DNA of 64,000 bases from DATFKA01 sp035268885 (GCA_035268885.1 DATFKA010000098.1:18883-82882), one strand, 5' to 3'; shown: positions 42,388 to 52,200, counted from the first letter of the stretch. Numbers and translations are program-made. Notes: generated by a model not told the origin, from the sequence alone.

Positions 42388-43242
42388 TTAGTGCTTAAAC
42401 ATCTCTACCTGATTGTCGATAACCGCTTTTTGGGGAACGGGCTGATTCCACTCGTCTTTCTCTAAAGGCAAGAGCCGCTTGCATACCCGTAATTTGTGGG
42501 TGTAGCGTTTGGTCTCTTCATTGTAAATGCCATAGTGATCCAATCGATCAATCCGAACCGCACCGTAGGCGTGTATGATGTATTGTTCTTTCATAATGAT
42601 ACCCACGTGTGCAATCCGGCCGTTTTTATTTTCAAAAAAGGCCAGATCGCCCTCCCGTGCCTGATCGATAAAATCGACCATCGAACCAAAATCGATCTGA
42701 GCTTCCGGGTCACGGGGTAATTGTTGTCCAACCATGCTGAAGAGCACTTGCACCAAACCGGCGGCATCAATTCCGAAAGGGGAACGACCGCCCCACTGGA
42801 AAGGAGCATTAAGATAGCGCTTGGCAATTTTTATTAAAAAGGGGGCACTGGTTTTGAGATCGGCCTGATCAATGGCCTGCCCACTAAAGGTAAATCGCAT
42901 CTCTCCTAATTTGAAGTGTATCCCATCAAAATTGGGCAGACGGGCCCCCAGGGTGATGGGGACAAAGTAGTTGTCGCCCATAGCGGCCTGGACCAACTCC
43001 AGATTGAAAGCGAAATTATTCTGAAAGGCCAGCTTTTCGCTGGGGGTAATCGCGGTGACCTGGTGAGATTCCAGCCAGCCGACCAGATTGTCCTGAAGGC
43101 AACGCACCTTAGTCCACTGCCGACCTTTGGTTTCTAAAAGTTCCACTAGCTCACCGAAGAGCAACTGCGAAGCTTGTTCACTTTTATGACTCGATGAAGT
43201 TCGGATCGGGACTACACTGTATGGACAGATACCAAAATGCAT
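42388..43242 (-). CDS. NlpC/P60-type (C40) protein lacking the catalytic Cys
   Basis: The 284-residue protein has an SH3-like N-terminal domain (about 1-65) and an NlpC/P60 domain (about 135-260). The family motif is GGRSPFGIDCSGFVQ with the catalytic Cys; here it reads WGGRSPFGIDAAGLVQ, with Ala at 160 and 161. The histidines are kept (H212 in RIAHVGI, H224 in YIIHAYG). Hence it should not cut cell-wall cross-links by the normal mechanism and could be a binding or regulatory protein. It is divergent from the PorP-type gene and no second peptidase is visible. Confidence 0.85.
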   Translation of the reverse strand: MHFGICPYSVVPIRTSSSHKSEQASQLLFGELVELLETKGRQWTKVRCLQDNLVGWLESHQVTAITPSEKLAFQNNFAFNLELVQAAMGDNYFVPITLGARLPNFDGIHFKLGEMRFTFSGQAIDQADLKTSAPFLIKIAKRYLNAPFQWGGRSPFGIDAAGLVQVLFSMVGQQLPRDPEAQIDFGSMVDFIDQAREGDLAFFENKNGRIAHVGIIMKEQYIIHAYGAVRIDRLDHYGIYNEETKRYTHKLRVCKRLLPLEKDEWNQPVPQKAVIDNQVEMFKH

Positions 43243-43326
43243 TTATTTCCTGCTGCTTTATAAGTAAAAATAATAATAATTCTGGAATAGGCGTTGTGTC
43301 TATGTCAATTTGATGCGATTTAAATG

Positions 43327-43334
43327 TAATTTTG
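43327..43334 (+). promoter_or_regulatory. -7 box of the PorP/SprF-type gene
   Basis: TAATTTTG matches TAnnTTTG exactly and ends 15 bases before the ATG at 43350, so the leader would be about 10 bases. The TTG start at 43332 would lie inside this box, so the ATG at 43350 is preferred. Confidence 0.5.
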
Positions 43335-43349
43335 GCAAAAAAATTGCGC

Positions 43350-44414
43350 ATGCGAAAAAAATGGAGCCGCCTTTCTGGACTTTTTAGCCTATGTTTTCTG
43401 TTACTCTCGGTGGCGTTGAATGCTCAGGATCAGCATTTTTCCCAGTTTTACGCCTCTCCCCTTACCCTGAACCCAGCCTTGACCGGTGCGGTGGAGGGTA
43501 CTTATCGCTTTGCCATCAATTACCGGGACCAGGGACGCAGCCTTGTAGAGGTCCCCTACTCCACAGTCTCCGCGGCGATTGATATGCGCATTGGCCTAGA
43601 TAGCCGAAAGCGTGTGCGGGATGATAAAGCAGGAATTGGAATGGTATTTTACAGCGACCGTAGTGCCTTTGCTAATTTTTATACCAACTACATTGGGATT
43701 TCGGGGGCTTTTCATAAAGCCCTGGATAAAAATCAGAATCAATATTTGTCTCTGGGCTTTCAGGGAGGAGTCGGGCAGCGCAATGTCAATTACGATAATT
43801 TCAGCTTTAATGATCAGTTTGACGGAAGTAGTAGTTACGATTTGCCGACGGAAGAAATTTTACCCGTCAATAACTTTTCCTACTCTGATTTAGCCGTTGG
43901 CCTTAATTATGCCTACGCCCCCGCGGGAGCATTTGGTGTTTATCTGGGCGGTAGTATTTATCATATATTAGAACCCGAGGTAAGTTTTTACACCGAGTCA
44001 GAAATACCTGGTACCAGTAAACTATACCGTAAGTACAGTCTTCACGCAGGCTTCCGGATTCCCGTGAGTCGTGATATTGCGTTCTTTCCCCGGGCCTTAA
44101 CTTATATTCAGGGGCCCCACATGGCGATCAATGCGGGTAGTAATATTCGTTTTGGCTTTGGTAATAGCAACAATGCTGCCATCCACCTGGGCGGCTGGGG
44201 TCGAATGACCAATAATGCGAATGCTAAAACGACTCTTGATGCTATTGTAGGTATGTTTGGTATTGAATACAACAGTTTTCTGTTTGGCTTTAGCTACGAC
44301 GCAAAACTCCTATCCATTGCCGCCGGAGGACGATCACAGGGCGCACTGGAATTTAGTGTCACTTACATCGGTAATTACGTAAACGACAACAGCGCGCTCT
44401 GTCCTTCCTTTTAA
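43350..44414 (+). CDS. PorP/SprF family type IX secretion/gliding outer membrane protein
   Basis: The 354-residue protein has a signal peptide ending LNAQ, then QDQHFSQFYASPLTLNPALTG, the hallmark of PorP/SprF, and a barrel ending SVTYIGNYVNDNSALCPSF with terminal Phe. These proteins sit in the outer membrane of cells with type IX secretion; many paralogues exist and individual cargo is unknown. The ATG 43350 is used. It is followed on the other strand by gldC, supporting a gliding/type IX context. Confidence 0.92.
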   Translation: MRKKWSRLSGLFSLCFLLLSVALNAQDQHFSQFYASPLTLNPALTGAVEGTYRFAINYRDQGRSLVEVPYSTVSAAIDMRIGLDSRKRVRDDKAGIGMVFYSDRSAFANFYTNYIGISGAFHKALDKNQNQYLSLGFQGGVGQRNVNYDNFSFNDQFDGSSSYDLPTEEILPVNNFSYSDLAVGLNYAYAPAGAFGVYLGGSIYHILEPEVSFYTESEIPGTSKLYRKYSLHAGFRIPVSRDIAFFPRALTYIQGPHMAINAGSNIRFGFGNSNNAAIHLGGWGRMTNNANAKTTLDAIVGMFGIEYNSFLFGFSYDAKLLSIAAGGRSQGALEFSVTYIGNYVNDNSALCPSF

Positions 44415-44426
44415 ATACCTGATGGT

Positions 44427-44786
44427 CTAAGAATCCTTCGGAATGATTTCTGTCTTCTCCCCAAAGTACTGGACAAACTGCTGCATAGCCGTGGCCATTT
44501 GGGCATTCTGGGTGGCCTTGTAATAGGTATCCGCCATGGCTCTCAGCGTTTGAAAAAAGAAGCGGTCCATTTCTACGACCTGCATGTCCTTGGTCCACAA
44601 ATCCATCCGCAAGGTATCTTTGGTCTCCTCGTCGAACAGGGCCAGGATCATCGCCTTACATTCTTTGGGACCGGGGCTTCCCATATCGTCATCGGCTTCC
44701 CAATGCAACTGAACGGGTATTTTTTCTTCGTTTAGCCCTACACGTATCTTAATATTCGATGTCTTTACTACTTGGTCTTTACTCAT
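44427..44786 (-). CDS. gldC: Gliding motility protein GldC
   Basis: The 119-residue protein contains SNIKIRVGLNEEKIPVQLHWEA, DEETKDTLRMDLWTKDMQVVEMDRFFFQTL and MQQFVQYFGEKTEI, the full-length conserved GldC sequence. GldC is linked to gliding and type IX function in Flavobacterium johnsoniae; its biochemical role is unclear and it acts in the cytoplasm. ATG 44786 is chosen; a longer frame to 44861 overlaps the upstream gene without similarity. It overlaps the stop of the NAD(P)-binding gene by 8 bases. Confidence 0.92.
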   Translation of the reverse strand: MSKDQVVKTSNIKIRVGLNEEKIPVQLHWEADDDMGSPGPKECKAMILALFDEETKDTLRMDLWTKDMQVVEMDRFFFQTLRAMADTYYKATQNAQMATAMQQFVQYFGEKTEIIPKDS

Positions 44787-45477
44787 TTTTTGAAAGTCCT
44801 GATTCTTGATCGTTAGAAAATTCCTGCAGGTATTCTGCAGAATAAATATGTACACCCGCAATAAATTGCTGTGCCTGGTATACCATTGCCCGCGCTACAT
44901 CCGGCGCAGCAATAGGGGTATATTTGGTAAGTCCGCCGTCCGCCCACTCGTTGAGTTGGTTGGTGACGGTCTTGAATAATCGATTTAAACGATTTTTGGG
45001 CTGGTCCTCCAATAAAGGACCGGGTCGAAAAATATGTGTTCCCCAATAATCCAATTCACAGATTGCCTCTTCAAGTAGCTTCCGCTCCTGGCGGTAATAC
45101 AGGACGTTGTCCTTATCCGCAGCGATGGAAGATTGTAATAAGAACTGTCTGGCCCCGGCTTCCAAAGCCAATCGAGCCAATTGGAAAGCATAAGTCTTTT
45201 CAGGTCTGTATTTCCCAAAATCGTCTTTTATCTGCATTTGGTGGGTCCAGGTGTAAAATACGTCATGCACCCGCATATATTGCTGGAAATCGGGTAAACG
45301 CTCAAAGGTGACCTGATGGATTTCCAGCTTTTCGTGTTCAAAATCCAGGGGCTCCTCCATCAATAAGACGATCCTCTGGTAGGCATCATGTTGTAATAGG
45401 CGCAGTAAACATTTGCGGCCCACCAAGGTGCTTGCCCCCATTAAAAGCGCAGACTTATTGTGTTTACTGATTTCCAT
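44779..45477 (-). CDS. NAD(P)-binding epimerase/HTATIP2-like oxidoreductase
   Basis: The 232-residue protein has a Rossmann start (ALLMGASTLVGRKCLLRLL), FYTWTHQ where relatives have a Gly-Thr motif, and FLLQSSIAADKDN. The usual catalytic YxxxK is replaced by YRQERK, and GASTLVG departs from GATGLVG, so cofactor binding is less certain. HTATIP2/TIP30-like proteins are similar in size. It is transcribed with gldC. A TACCTTTG box directly precedes the ATG. Function is unknown. Confidence 0.75.
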   Translation of the reverse strand: MEISKHNKSALLMGASTLVGRKCLLRLLQHDAYQRIVLLMEEPLDFEHEKLEIHQVTFERLPDFQQYMRVHDVFYTWTHQMQIKDDFGKYRPEKTYAFQLARLALEAGARQFLLQSSIAADKDNVLYYRQERKLLEEAICELDYWGTHIFRPGPLLEDQPKNRLNRLFKTVTNQLNEWADGGLTKYTPIAAPDVARAMVYQAQQFIAGVHIYSAEYLQEFSNDQESGLSKNE

Positions 45478-45481
45478 AGTA

Positions 45482-45489
45482 CAAAGGTA
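45482..45489 (-). promoter_or_regulatory. -7 box of the NAD(P)-binding protein/gldC operon
   Basis: On the minus strand this reads TACCTTTG, an exact TAnnTTTG match, ending four bases before the ATG at 45477. The same four-base gap occurs before guaA and the radical SAM gene, implying a leaderless transcript. Confidence 0.55.
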
Positions 45490-45535
45490 GCGAAGTGTTG
45501 GTGGAATTACACAGCAATTTAAAATAAAACCCCCT

Positions 45536-45543
45536 TAGGTTTG
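45536..45543 (+). promoter_or_regulatory. -7 box of the caspase cluster
   Basis: TAGGTTTG matches TAnnTTTG exactly, 33 bases before the ATG at 45577; the leader would be about 28 bases. No clear -33 element is seen. It lies 46 bases from the divergent minus-strand -7 box at 45482-45489. Confidence 0.45.
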
Positions 45544-45576
45544 CGTTTATGATCTTAGGCCAAAGCAATTGACTCC

Positions 45577-47169
45577 ATGATAAAGTACTTTATCTATTCC
45601 TTGATCGTCCTACTGAGTTTTTTTCCGGAAGGGAAAACCCAAAATAGTGAAAAATGGATCATTAGCACGGCCCAGGGCACTGGCCTTTATGCCCAATCCT
45701 GGGCAACCCGCCTGGAGTTTCCCAAAGATTTTATTCAGGATCACTGGTCGCAAGGCAAGCAAATAACCAACCTCCACTTTAGTAAAGGCCTTTGGGCGAT
45801 CGTATTGTCTGAGGGCAGTACCTACGAAAGCCAAACCTGGGTGACCCGAAGAAAATTTGACCAGGAACTTATTCAGGAAAAATGGGAGGAAGGTTACAGC
45901 CTTACCGAGACTGCTTATGGGCAGGGAGCCTGGGCCTTCGTTTTTTCCAAAAGGAAGATAGATGTGCCACAGATCTATCAGCTCAGCGGAGATTTCCCAG
46001 AGCAATTCATTAAATCGCAGTGGGAAAAGGGCTACTATATCAATACGGTGAGCTATGGGTCGGGTAAATGGTTGGTTTGTATGGAGCAAAGCCCCGCTGC
46101 GGAGCAGTCCTATATCGTGAGTCGGGACTATCCAGAAGGTTGGATCCGGGAAAAGCTGGAAGCGGATTTTGAAATGGAAGAATTAACTTTTGGAAATGGT
46201 TACTGGCTCGTAGTGGCCGCCAAAAAGGATACTTACGCTAACGTCCTGTACGCTAATGATCAATTCCCCAAATCAGAAATTTCACTAGCCTGGGCACAGG
46301 AAGCGTCCATTACCCAATTAGCCTTTGGTTACGCGCCCCGTGCCCCCGCTACAATGGCGCCTCCACCCGCCACTCCTTTACTGGGGAGTAGTTCCGAAAA
46401 TCAGTCCCCGGATCAATTAGACCCCAATCAGCCTACTTTCCACCTGGTTTGTGCAATGGATACCCGTGATCGAATGCTGGGCGCTGGCGCCCGGACGGCC
46501 TTGCAGGTCGTCAGTGACCAATTTTCGGCTGCGGCCAAAAGTATTAATTATCAGGTCCGGCCACTGGTGGTTCAGCAGGACCAGTTCAATCGAAATAATC
46601 TTCAGGAAGCCATCCAGAACCTGCAAGTAGGAGAAGAAGATATTATTGTTTTTTATTACTTCGGTCACGGTTTCCGCTACAACAATGATGCCAGCCGATA
46701 CCCCACTTGTTTTGTGGGAAAAAATGGTATAGATGAACCGGAGGTTGCCGCCTGGCCGCTACTGGAAATCTATCAGCAGCTCACCCAAAAACAAGCGCGG
46801 CTTACCCTGGTATTTGCGGAGTGTTGTAATAATGAGATTGGGATTCCGGCACCGATCGACAATTACGTGGCTACGCGCCAGATGTCCGTTAATTTTGCCT
46901 CGAAAGACCGTTATAAAGCGCTCTTTTTACAAAACCGGGGCAGTATTCTATTGGCTAGTAGTGACCAGGGGCAGGTATCCTGGGCAACCAGTACGGGGGG
47001 CTATTTTCTGGATGGTTTCATGGATGCGATTCAATATCAGGTCAGCAGTGGAAATACGGCGCCAGTTTCCTGGAAATCTTTGTTGGAAGATACGGAAAAA
47101 CGGGTGCGCCGGATGGCCGCCGAAAAGAAGCGTTTGCAAGAACCCATCTATTCCATAAAAATTGAATAA
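45577..47169 (+). CDS. Exported caspase-like (C14) protease with N-terminal repeat domain
   Basis: The 530-residue protein has a signal peptide (about 1-20) and N-terminal repeats of about 48 residues (KWIISTAQGTGLYAQSW, WAIVLSEGSTYESQTWV, WAFVFSKRK..., WLVCMEQS), each with FP-x(2)-FI/WI-x(4)-W, resembling a beta-propeller-like DUF7477-type region. A proline-rich linker follows (about 255-275). The C-terminal caspase-like domain (about 285-480) carries H364 in FGHGFRY and C416-C417 in FAECCNNE, the catalytic dyad. Substrate is unknown. It is coupled to a small lipoprotein gene and a second caspase gene. Confidence 0.85.
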   Translation: MIKYFIYSLIVLLSFFPEGKTQNSEKWIISTAQGTGLYAQSWATRLEFPKDFIQDHWSQGKQITNLHFSKGLWAIVLSEGSTYESQTWVTRRKFDQELIQEKWEEGYSLTETAYGQGAWAFVFSKRKIDVPQIYQLSGDFPEQFIKSQWEKGYYINTVSYGSGKWLVCMEQSPAAEQSYIVSRDYPEGWIREKLEADFEMEELTFGNGYWLVVAAKKDTYANVLYANDQFPKSEISLAWAQEASITQLAFGYAPRAPATMAPPPATPLLGSSSENQSPDQLDPNQPTFHLVCAMDTRDRMLGAGARTALQVVSDQFSAAAKSINYQVRPLVVQQDQFNRNNLQEAIQNLQVGEEDIIVFYYFGHGFRYNNDASRYPTCFVGKNGIDEPEVAAWPLLEIYQQLTQKQARLTLVFAECCNNEIGIPAPIDNYVATRQMSVNFASKDRYKALFLQNRGSILLASSDQGQVSWATSTGGYFLDGFMDAIQYQVSSGNTAPVSWKSLLEDTEKRVRRMAAEKKRLQEPIYSIKIE

Positions 47170-47170
47170 T

Positions 47171-47698
47171 ATGCACCATCATCCCATCCTGATTTTATTA
47201 GCTGCCCTCTTGCTGTCGGGAACTGCCTGCCAACGTCAGCCTTCTGCCCCGGAGGAGGATCGGTGGATGGGCGCGGCAAAGGCCGAAGCCATTCGATACA
47301 CGTCCGTTGCTAAAGCTTATCACATTGCACCGGGAAAAATGGCCGGAGGTAAGACCAATCAACATTTCCAGGGTTATCCCATTCTATCCGGCCCCATTGA
47401 ATTAGATCCGGAAGAACGCCAACAAATAACCAGTCTGCTTAGCGATACGAGTAGTTACCAGCTGGACGAAGCCTTTAAAATGTGTCTTTTTACACCCAAT
47501 GTTGCTTTACTGCTCGAAAGAGAGGGGCAAGCCTCCCTGGAAGTTTTGTTATGTTTGGATTGTAATGTTTTAAAAATATACGAGCGGGGTCAGGAGATTT
47601 TCAGCGAAGATTTTGATCCCAGCCGGTCGGCGTTTCTTACTATTTTTTATCCTTTGTTTAAAGAGATGCCCTATTTCCAGTCTTTGAAAAGTACCTAA
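47171..47698 (+). CDS. Hypothetical lipoprotein between two caspase genes
   Basis: The 175-residue protein has a lipoprotein signal with lipobox GTAC (C20). The body contains FQGYPILSGPIELDPEERQQI and a CxxC-type LLCLDCNVLKIY; no family is recognised. It lies 1 base after the stop of the first caspase and 12 bases before the second, so the three genes share one transcript. An adaptor, inhibitor or substrate of the proteases would fit (inference). TTG 47162 is the other possible start, overlapping the caspase gene. Confidence 0.65.
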   Translation: MHHHPILILLAALLLSGTACQRQPSAPEEDRWMGAAKAEAIRYTSVAKAYHIAPGKMAGGKTNQHFQGYPILSGPIELDPEERQQITSLLSDTSSYQLDEAFKMCLFTPNVALLLEREGQASLEVLLCLDCNVLKIYERGQEIFSEDFDPSRSAFLTIFYPLFKEMPYFQSLKST

Positions 47699-47710
47699 AA
47701 ATCATCTACC

Positions 47711-48532
47711 ATGTACAAATATATTTTTTTCTTGTTACTAATTTTACCACTAAGGGCTACTCCCCTATTTGCGCAAAGCGAAACCTTGCATGTCTTATTA
47801 CTGATCGACGAATATTCGGACATTGCCCCGGCTTGTGAGGCCGACAAGATAAAAATGGAAGAAGAGGTTAAAGTCATTGCCCAAAAAACTCGGCTGGCAC
47901 TCAATTTGCATCGAGTGGATTATTCAAAAGGTGGAATAGAAGAAGCCATTGCAGGCTTAGCGGTAAGCCCCAATGATGTCATTTTATTTTACTTTACCGG
48001 GCATGGCTATCGATACGAAAGGCAGGAGCACTGTGGTAAGTATCCCTACCTATACCTCACCAAGACCGAGGAGCACCTCTACGACGCTGGCCTCTGCCTC
48101 GAAAATATTAACGAGCAGCTGAAAGCAAAAAAACCACGATTGCTGATTTCTTTGGCAGACTGTTGTAATAATGTATTACCCTACGAGGAACCCATCGCCA
48201 TGAATCCCGTTTTGATCGGGCAAGCCTACAAAAAACTATTCCTGGGGTCGGAAGGATATATCATTGCGACGAGCAGTCTGCCGGGGCAATATTCCTTTGC
48301 CACCAGCAATGGCGGCTATTTCACCAATGGTTTTCTGGAAAGCCTCCGTGAGATTTCCGCCAGAAGTGATGCTCCCGAAGAGATTACCTGGGAGAGAGTA
48401 CTAAAGAGAACGGCCGCTATTACCATATTAAATAGTGATAGCAAACAAAAGCCGCAGTATGACTACGCAGTCGATCACAAAGTCGAAATAGCGGTGCCCA
48501 GTTCAGTTATTTTACCTGCAAAGGGGCATTAG
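47711..48532 (+). CDS. Exported caspase-like (C14) protease, short form
   Basis: The 273-residue protein has a signal peptide (1-22, ending FAQ) and a single caspase-like domain with the catalytic H98 in FTGHGYRY and C151-C152 in LADCCNNV. It shares with the first caspase the CCNN sequence, the H-containing (F/Y)FxGHG(F/Y)RY, and the following LASSDQGQVSWATSTGGYF versus ATSSLPGQYSFATSNGGYF, so the two are paralogues. It lacks the repeat domain. The mature enzyme would work outside the inner membrane, unusual for this protease clan. Confidence 0.85.
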   Translation: MYKYIFFLLLILPLRATPLFAQSETLHVLLLIDEYSDIAPACEADKIKMEEEVKVIAQKTRLALNLHRVDYSKGGIEEAIAGLAVSPNDVILFYFTGHGYRYERQEHCGKYPYLYLTKTEEHLYDAGLCLENINEQLKAKKPRLLISLADCCNNVLPYEEPIAMNPVLIGQAYKKLFLGSEGYIIATSSLPGQYSFATSNGGYFTNGFLESLREISARSDAPEEITWERVLKRTAAITILNSDSKQKPQYDYAVDHKVEIAVPSSVILPAKGH

Positions 48533-48549
48533 GTCAGCCTCAAATTGTA

Positions 48550-49185
48550 TTATACTCCCGGCGGCGTAATATTTCGGAAGTGCCCGTTCATCATAGCCCG
48601 CTCTCTGATATTACTGATTTGCTTCACCCGGGGGATCGTTTCTTCCAGATGTACCAGTACATATTCCTGACGTTTCAATTCGGTAGGTATTTGTAATAGT
48701 TCAAATTCTTGTTCCAGAGAAAGGCCAATGTGATGGGCAACTTCATAGGTGGAGAACTGGTCAGATACGACCGGTGGATCTTTGGGGATAGCCAGCAAAC
48801 CGAATAGTTCGGTCACTTTTTTGATAATAGTTTCAATATTGAGGAAGTTACCTTTTTGGTCGAAGTTAAATGTCTGGACGTCGGCCCCGATATAGAGTTT
48901 CTCCGGATAGGGATTATAAACGTGATCGACCATAAATAGGCGCTTGCCGCGGGTTCGGACGTCCATTTCGCCATCGGGATAGACTTTTTCGATCTTTAAT
49001 AACTCGACTTCTGTCCCCATCATCATCATCTCCCGATTAATAAACGGGGTAATGCCAAAGGGTTTACCGCTTTCGTCGCATTCGTTGATGAGCTGTTTAT
49101 ACCTCGGCTCAAAGATATGAAGGTTGAGTTTTTCGCCAGGAAAAACGACGAGTTCTAGGGGAAATAAAGGTATTTGGTAGCTCAT
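48550..49185 (-). CDS. LON substrate-binding domain protein
   Basis: The 211-residue protein corresponds to the N-terminal substrate-binding domain of Lon proteases without the ATPase and peptidase: IPLFPLELVVFPGEKLNLHIFEPRY at the start, then EVELLKIEKVYPDGEMDVRTRGK. Such single-domain proteins are common in bacteria; the function is not known, with protein binding likely. ATG 49185 gives MSYQIPLFP; the frame extends to 49296, over the divergent macroglobulin start, so the short form is chosen. Confidence 0.9.
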   Translation of the reverse strand: MSYQIPLFPLELVVFPGEKLNLHIFEPRYKQLINECDESGKPFGITPFINREMMMMGTEVELLKIEKVYPDGEMDVRTRGKRLFMVDHVYNPYPEKLYIGADVQTFNFDQKGNFLNIETIIKKVTELFGLLAIPKDPPVVSDQFSTYEVAHHIGLSLEQEFELLQIPTELKRQEYVLVHLEETIPRVKQISNIRERAMMNGHFRNITPPGV

Positions 49186-49262
49186 ACAGAGTCTCTTTAG
49201 CATTGTAATGCTTTTAGTTACAAAAGGTTTTTCATTTACTGAAGGAATAGTCACAATAGTTG

Positions 49263-49282
49263 TATTTTTGATAAAATTATCA
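49263..49282 (+). promoter_or_regulatory. -7 box and dyad upstream of the macroglobulin gene
   Basis: TATTTTTG (49263-49270) matches TAnnTTTG. TGATAA (49269-49274) and TTATCA (49277-49282) form a short dyad with AA between. The ATG is at 49295, giving a leader of about 20 bases. Confidence 0.4.
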
Positions 49283-49294
49283 AAATCCGTAGTC

Positions 49295-52200
49295 ATGAAA
49301 ATTAAGGTTCAATTATTCAGCTTATTTACTTTAGCAATACTTGTATCGGCTTGCCAGCCAAAAGCCCCCAGAGAGGTATCTTCTTTAAGCGCTGAAAATC
49401 CTTATGTCTTCGCTTATACTTCCGGAATTATATCCGCGGCAGATCCCATTGTAGTCGAATTCGCCAACGATGTCATTGAAACGGATCAGATTGGGCAGGA
49501 AGTCCAAGCTGATTTACTAAGTTTCTCGCCAGGGATCAAAGGTGTACTCGCCTGGGAGAATACGCGAACCCTGCGTTTTACACCCGAAAAACTATTACCT
49601 GCGGCTGCTACCTACCAGGCTAAACTACAAGTAGCTAAAGTCCTGAAAGCGGCAAAGGGAGAGAACCGAACTTTTGATTTCGAATTTCAGACCAAAGCAC
49701 AAAACCTGGCATTAGAGATTGACAATCTTCGCCCGCTCAGTAATACGGATCTGAGCAAACAGGAAATTAAAGGTACACTTTTTACCAGCGACGTGGCGCT
49801 GCCAGAAGCTATCGAAACCACGCTCGATGCCCGACAGGGGCAAAGGAATCTTGATATCAGCTGGAATCATCAGGAGAGAACCGTTCACCAATTTACAGTC
49901 AATGGAGTAAACCGCGGAGATAATTCCTCCGAAGTAGAAATTGCCTGGAATGGAAAAGCCCTGGGCGTCTCGCAAAAGGGAGAACGGAAGGTTAGTATTC
50001 CCGCTTTGGGCGATTTTAAGGTGATGGAAGCGGAGGCCTTTCAGGAACCGGAACAATACGCCAGGATACAATTCTCTGATCCCTTACTAAAAAGACAAGA
50101 TTTGCGGGGTCTGATTTCTTTGGAAGATTATACGGGTGATTTGCGATTTACCGTAGAAAATAATCAAGTACGCGTCTACCCTACTCAGCGCTTATTGGGA
50201 GACTATACCCTGGTAGTCAGCCCGGGAATACGGAACATTAACGATAAGCGTATGCCTTCCGGGGGGGACTATTCCCTTCGTTTTGAGGAAGTTAAACCTG
50301 AGCTACGACTGGTGGGTAACGGTGTTATTCTCCCCTCTACTGATGGCCTGGTTTTCCCCTTTGAAGCCATTGGTCTCAACGCCGTTGACCTGGAGATATT
50401 TAAAATATACAGCAATAATATTCTTCAATTTCTGCAGTCCAATACCATTCAGGGGGATTATGAAATGAATGCCGTGGGCCGGATCATACAGCAGGAAAAA
50501 ATAACACTCTCAGAGCTGAATCCCAGTGGTAGTAACCAACGCTGGATGCGGTATGCCATCGATCTCTCTTCTTTAATTGATAATGACCCACGGGCCATTT
50601 ATCAAATTCGGCTTGGTTTTCGTCCGGAATATTCTACACTGGCATGTCCTGATCCCAGTACACTAAGCAGAGCAAGGCCCGTCATAGAAGAGGAGTCGGA
50701 GGAGCCCAAAAGTATTTTGGATAATTATTATGGTGTCTACGGATACTACGATGGCTACGACTGGAATAACCGGGATAACCCTTGTTATCCGGAATTTTAC
50801 AACCGCGACCGCTTTGTCAGTCGGAACGTCATTGCCTCTAACCTGGGAATTATCTCTAAAATGGGGCAGGATAAACGAGCGACCACTATTATTACGGATT
50901 TGCGAACGGCCGCTCCCGTTAATGGTGCACAGGTGACCTTCTACGATTATCAACAACAGCCCATCGGAACGGCTACCACGGATAGCAAAGGTTTTGCCAA
51001 AGTCGAATTAGAAGGGATTCCTTTCGTCTGTATTGCGGAACAAGGTGGAGAGATTGGCTACTTGCGTATGCAAGATGGTGATGCCCTGTCGCTCAGCCGC
51101 TTTGACGTCAGTGGGGCCAGTGTTCAAAAAGGTCTCAAGGGGTTTCTTTACGGAGAGCGAGGAGTTTGGCGACCGGGAGATTCGATTTACCTTAATTTCG
51201 TACTCGAGGATCAGGCGAATCCACTTCCGGAAGATTACCCGATTAGTCTGGAAATTTATGATGCCCGCGGGCAGCTATTCCTACAGCGCACGGTCGTGCA
51301 AAATACCGGGCAGGTCTATCCGCTCTATTTTTCTACGCCGAAAGAGGCCCCAACGGGTAACTGGCGCGCCACAGTAAAAGTCGGAGGAGCCAATTTTTCC
51401 AAAACGCTTAAAGTGGAAACGGTCAAACCCAACCGACTGAAAATAGATGTCGGTTTTGGTCAGGAAGAATTAAGTGGTCGTACGGAAGTCCAGGGCACCC
51501 TGCAGGCCAACTGGCTCTACGGAGCCCCGGCCAGTGACCTCAAAGCCAAAGTTGAAGCTCAGTTGAGTCCTATGACCACCCGTTTTGAGGATTATCCCAG
51601 TTTTGTATTTGATGACCCTGCGCGTTCCTTTAGTGATCGGGCCACCAAGACCCTTTTCGACGGCCGTCTAAGTGCTTCCGGTGCGGCTAATTTTTCGGCC
51701 AGGTTACTGGGTACTTCCGAGATTCCCGGTAAAATGCGGGCTAATATTCGCACCAGGGTTTTTGAGAAAGGCGGAGATTTCAGTATTGATGCGTTTAGTA
51801 TCCCTTATTCTCCCTTCTCTACTTATTTGGGAGTTGAAATTCCTACAAACAAATACGATGAACCACGGGTAGAAGTGGGTGAAAATGGTCAAATCCGCTT
51901 TGTAGCTGTCGACGCCGAGGGTAATCCGCAAGCTAATCGCCAGATTAATGTCGGATTCTACCGGGTAAACTGGCGCTGGTGGTGGGATCAGGGCTACGAT
52001 AATGTATCAAACTACAACTCTACCACCCATAACGATGCGGTTTCCCGTATAGAACTGACCACCAACACCAATGGGGTGGCTACCTGGAATATTAAGCCAG
52101 ACCGCTGGGGTCGATACCTAATCCGCGTCTGCGACATGGACGGTGGTCACTGCTCTGGCAGCTATTTCTACGCGGGATATCCCTGGTACGGCAACGATGA

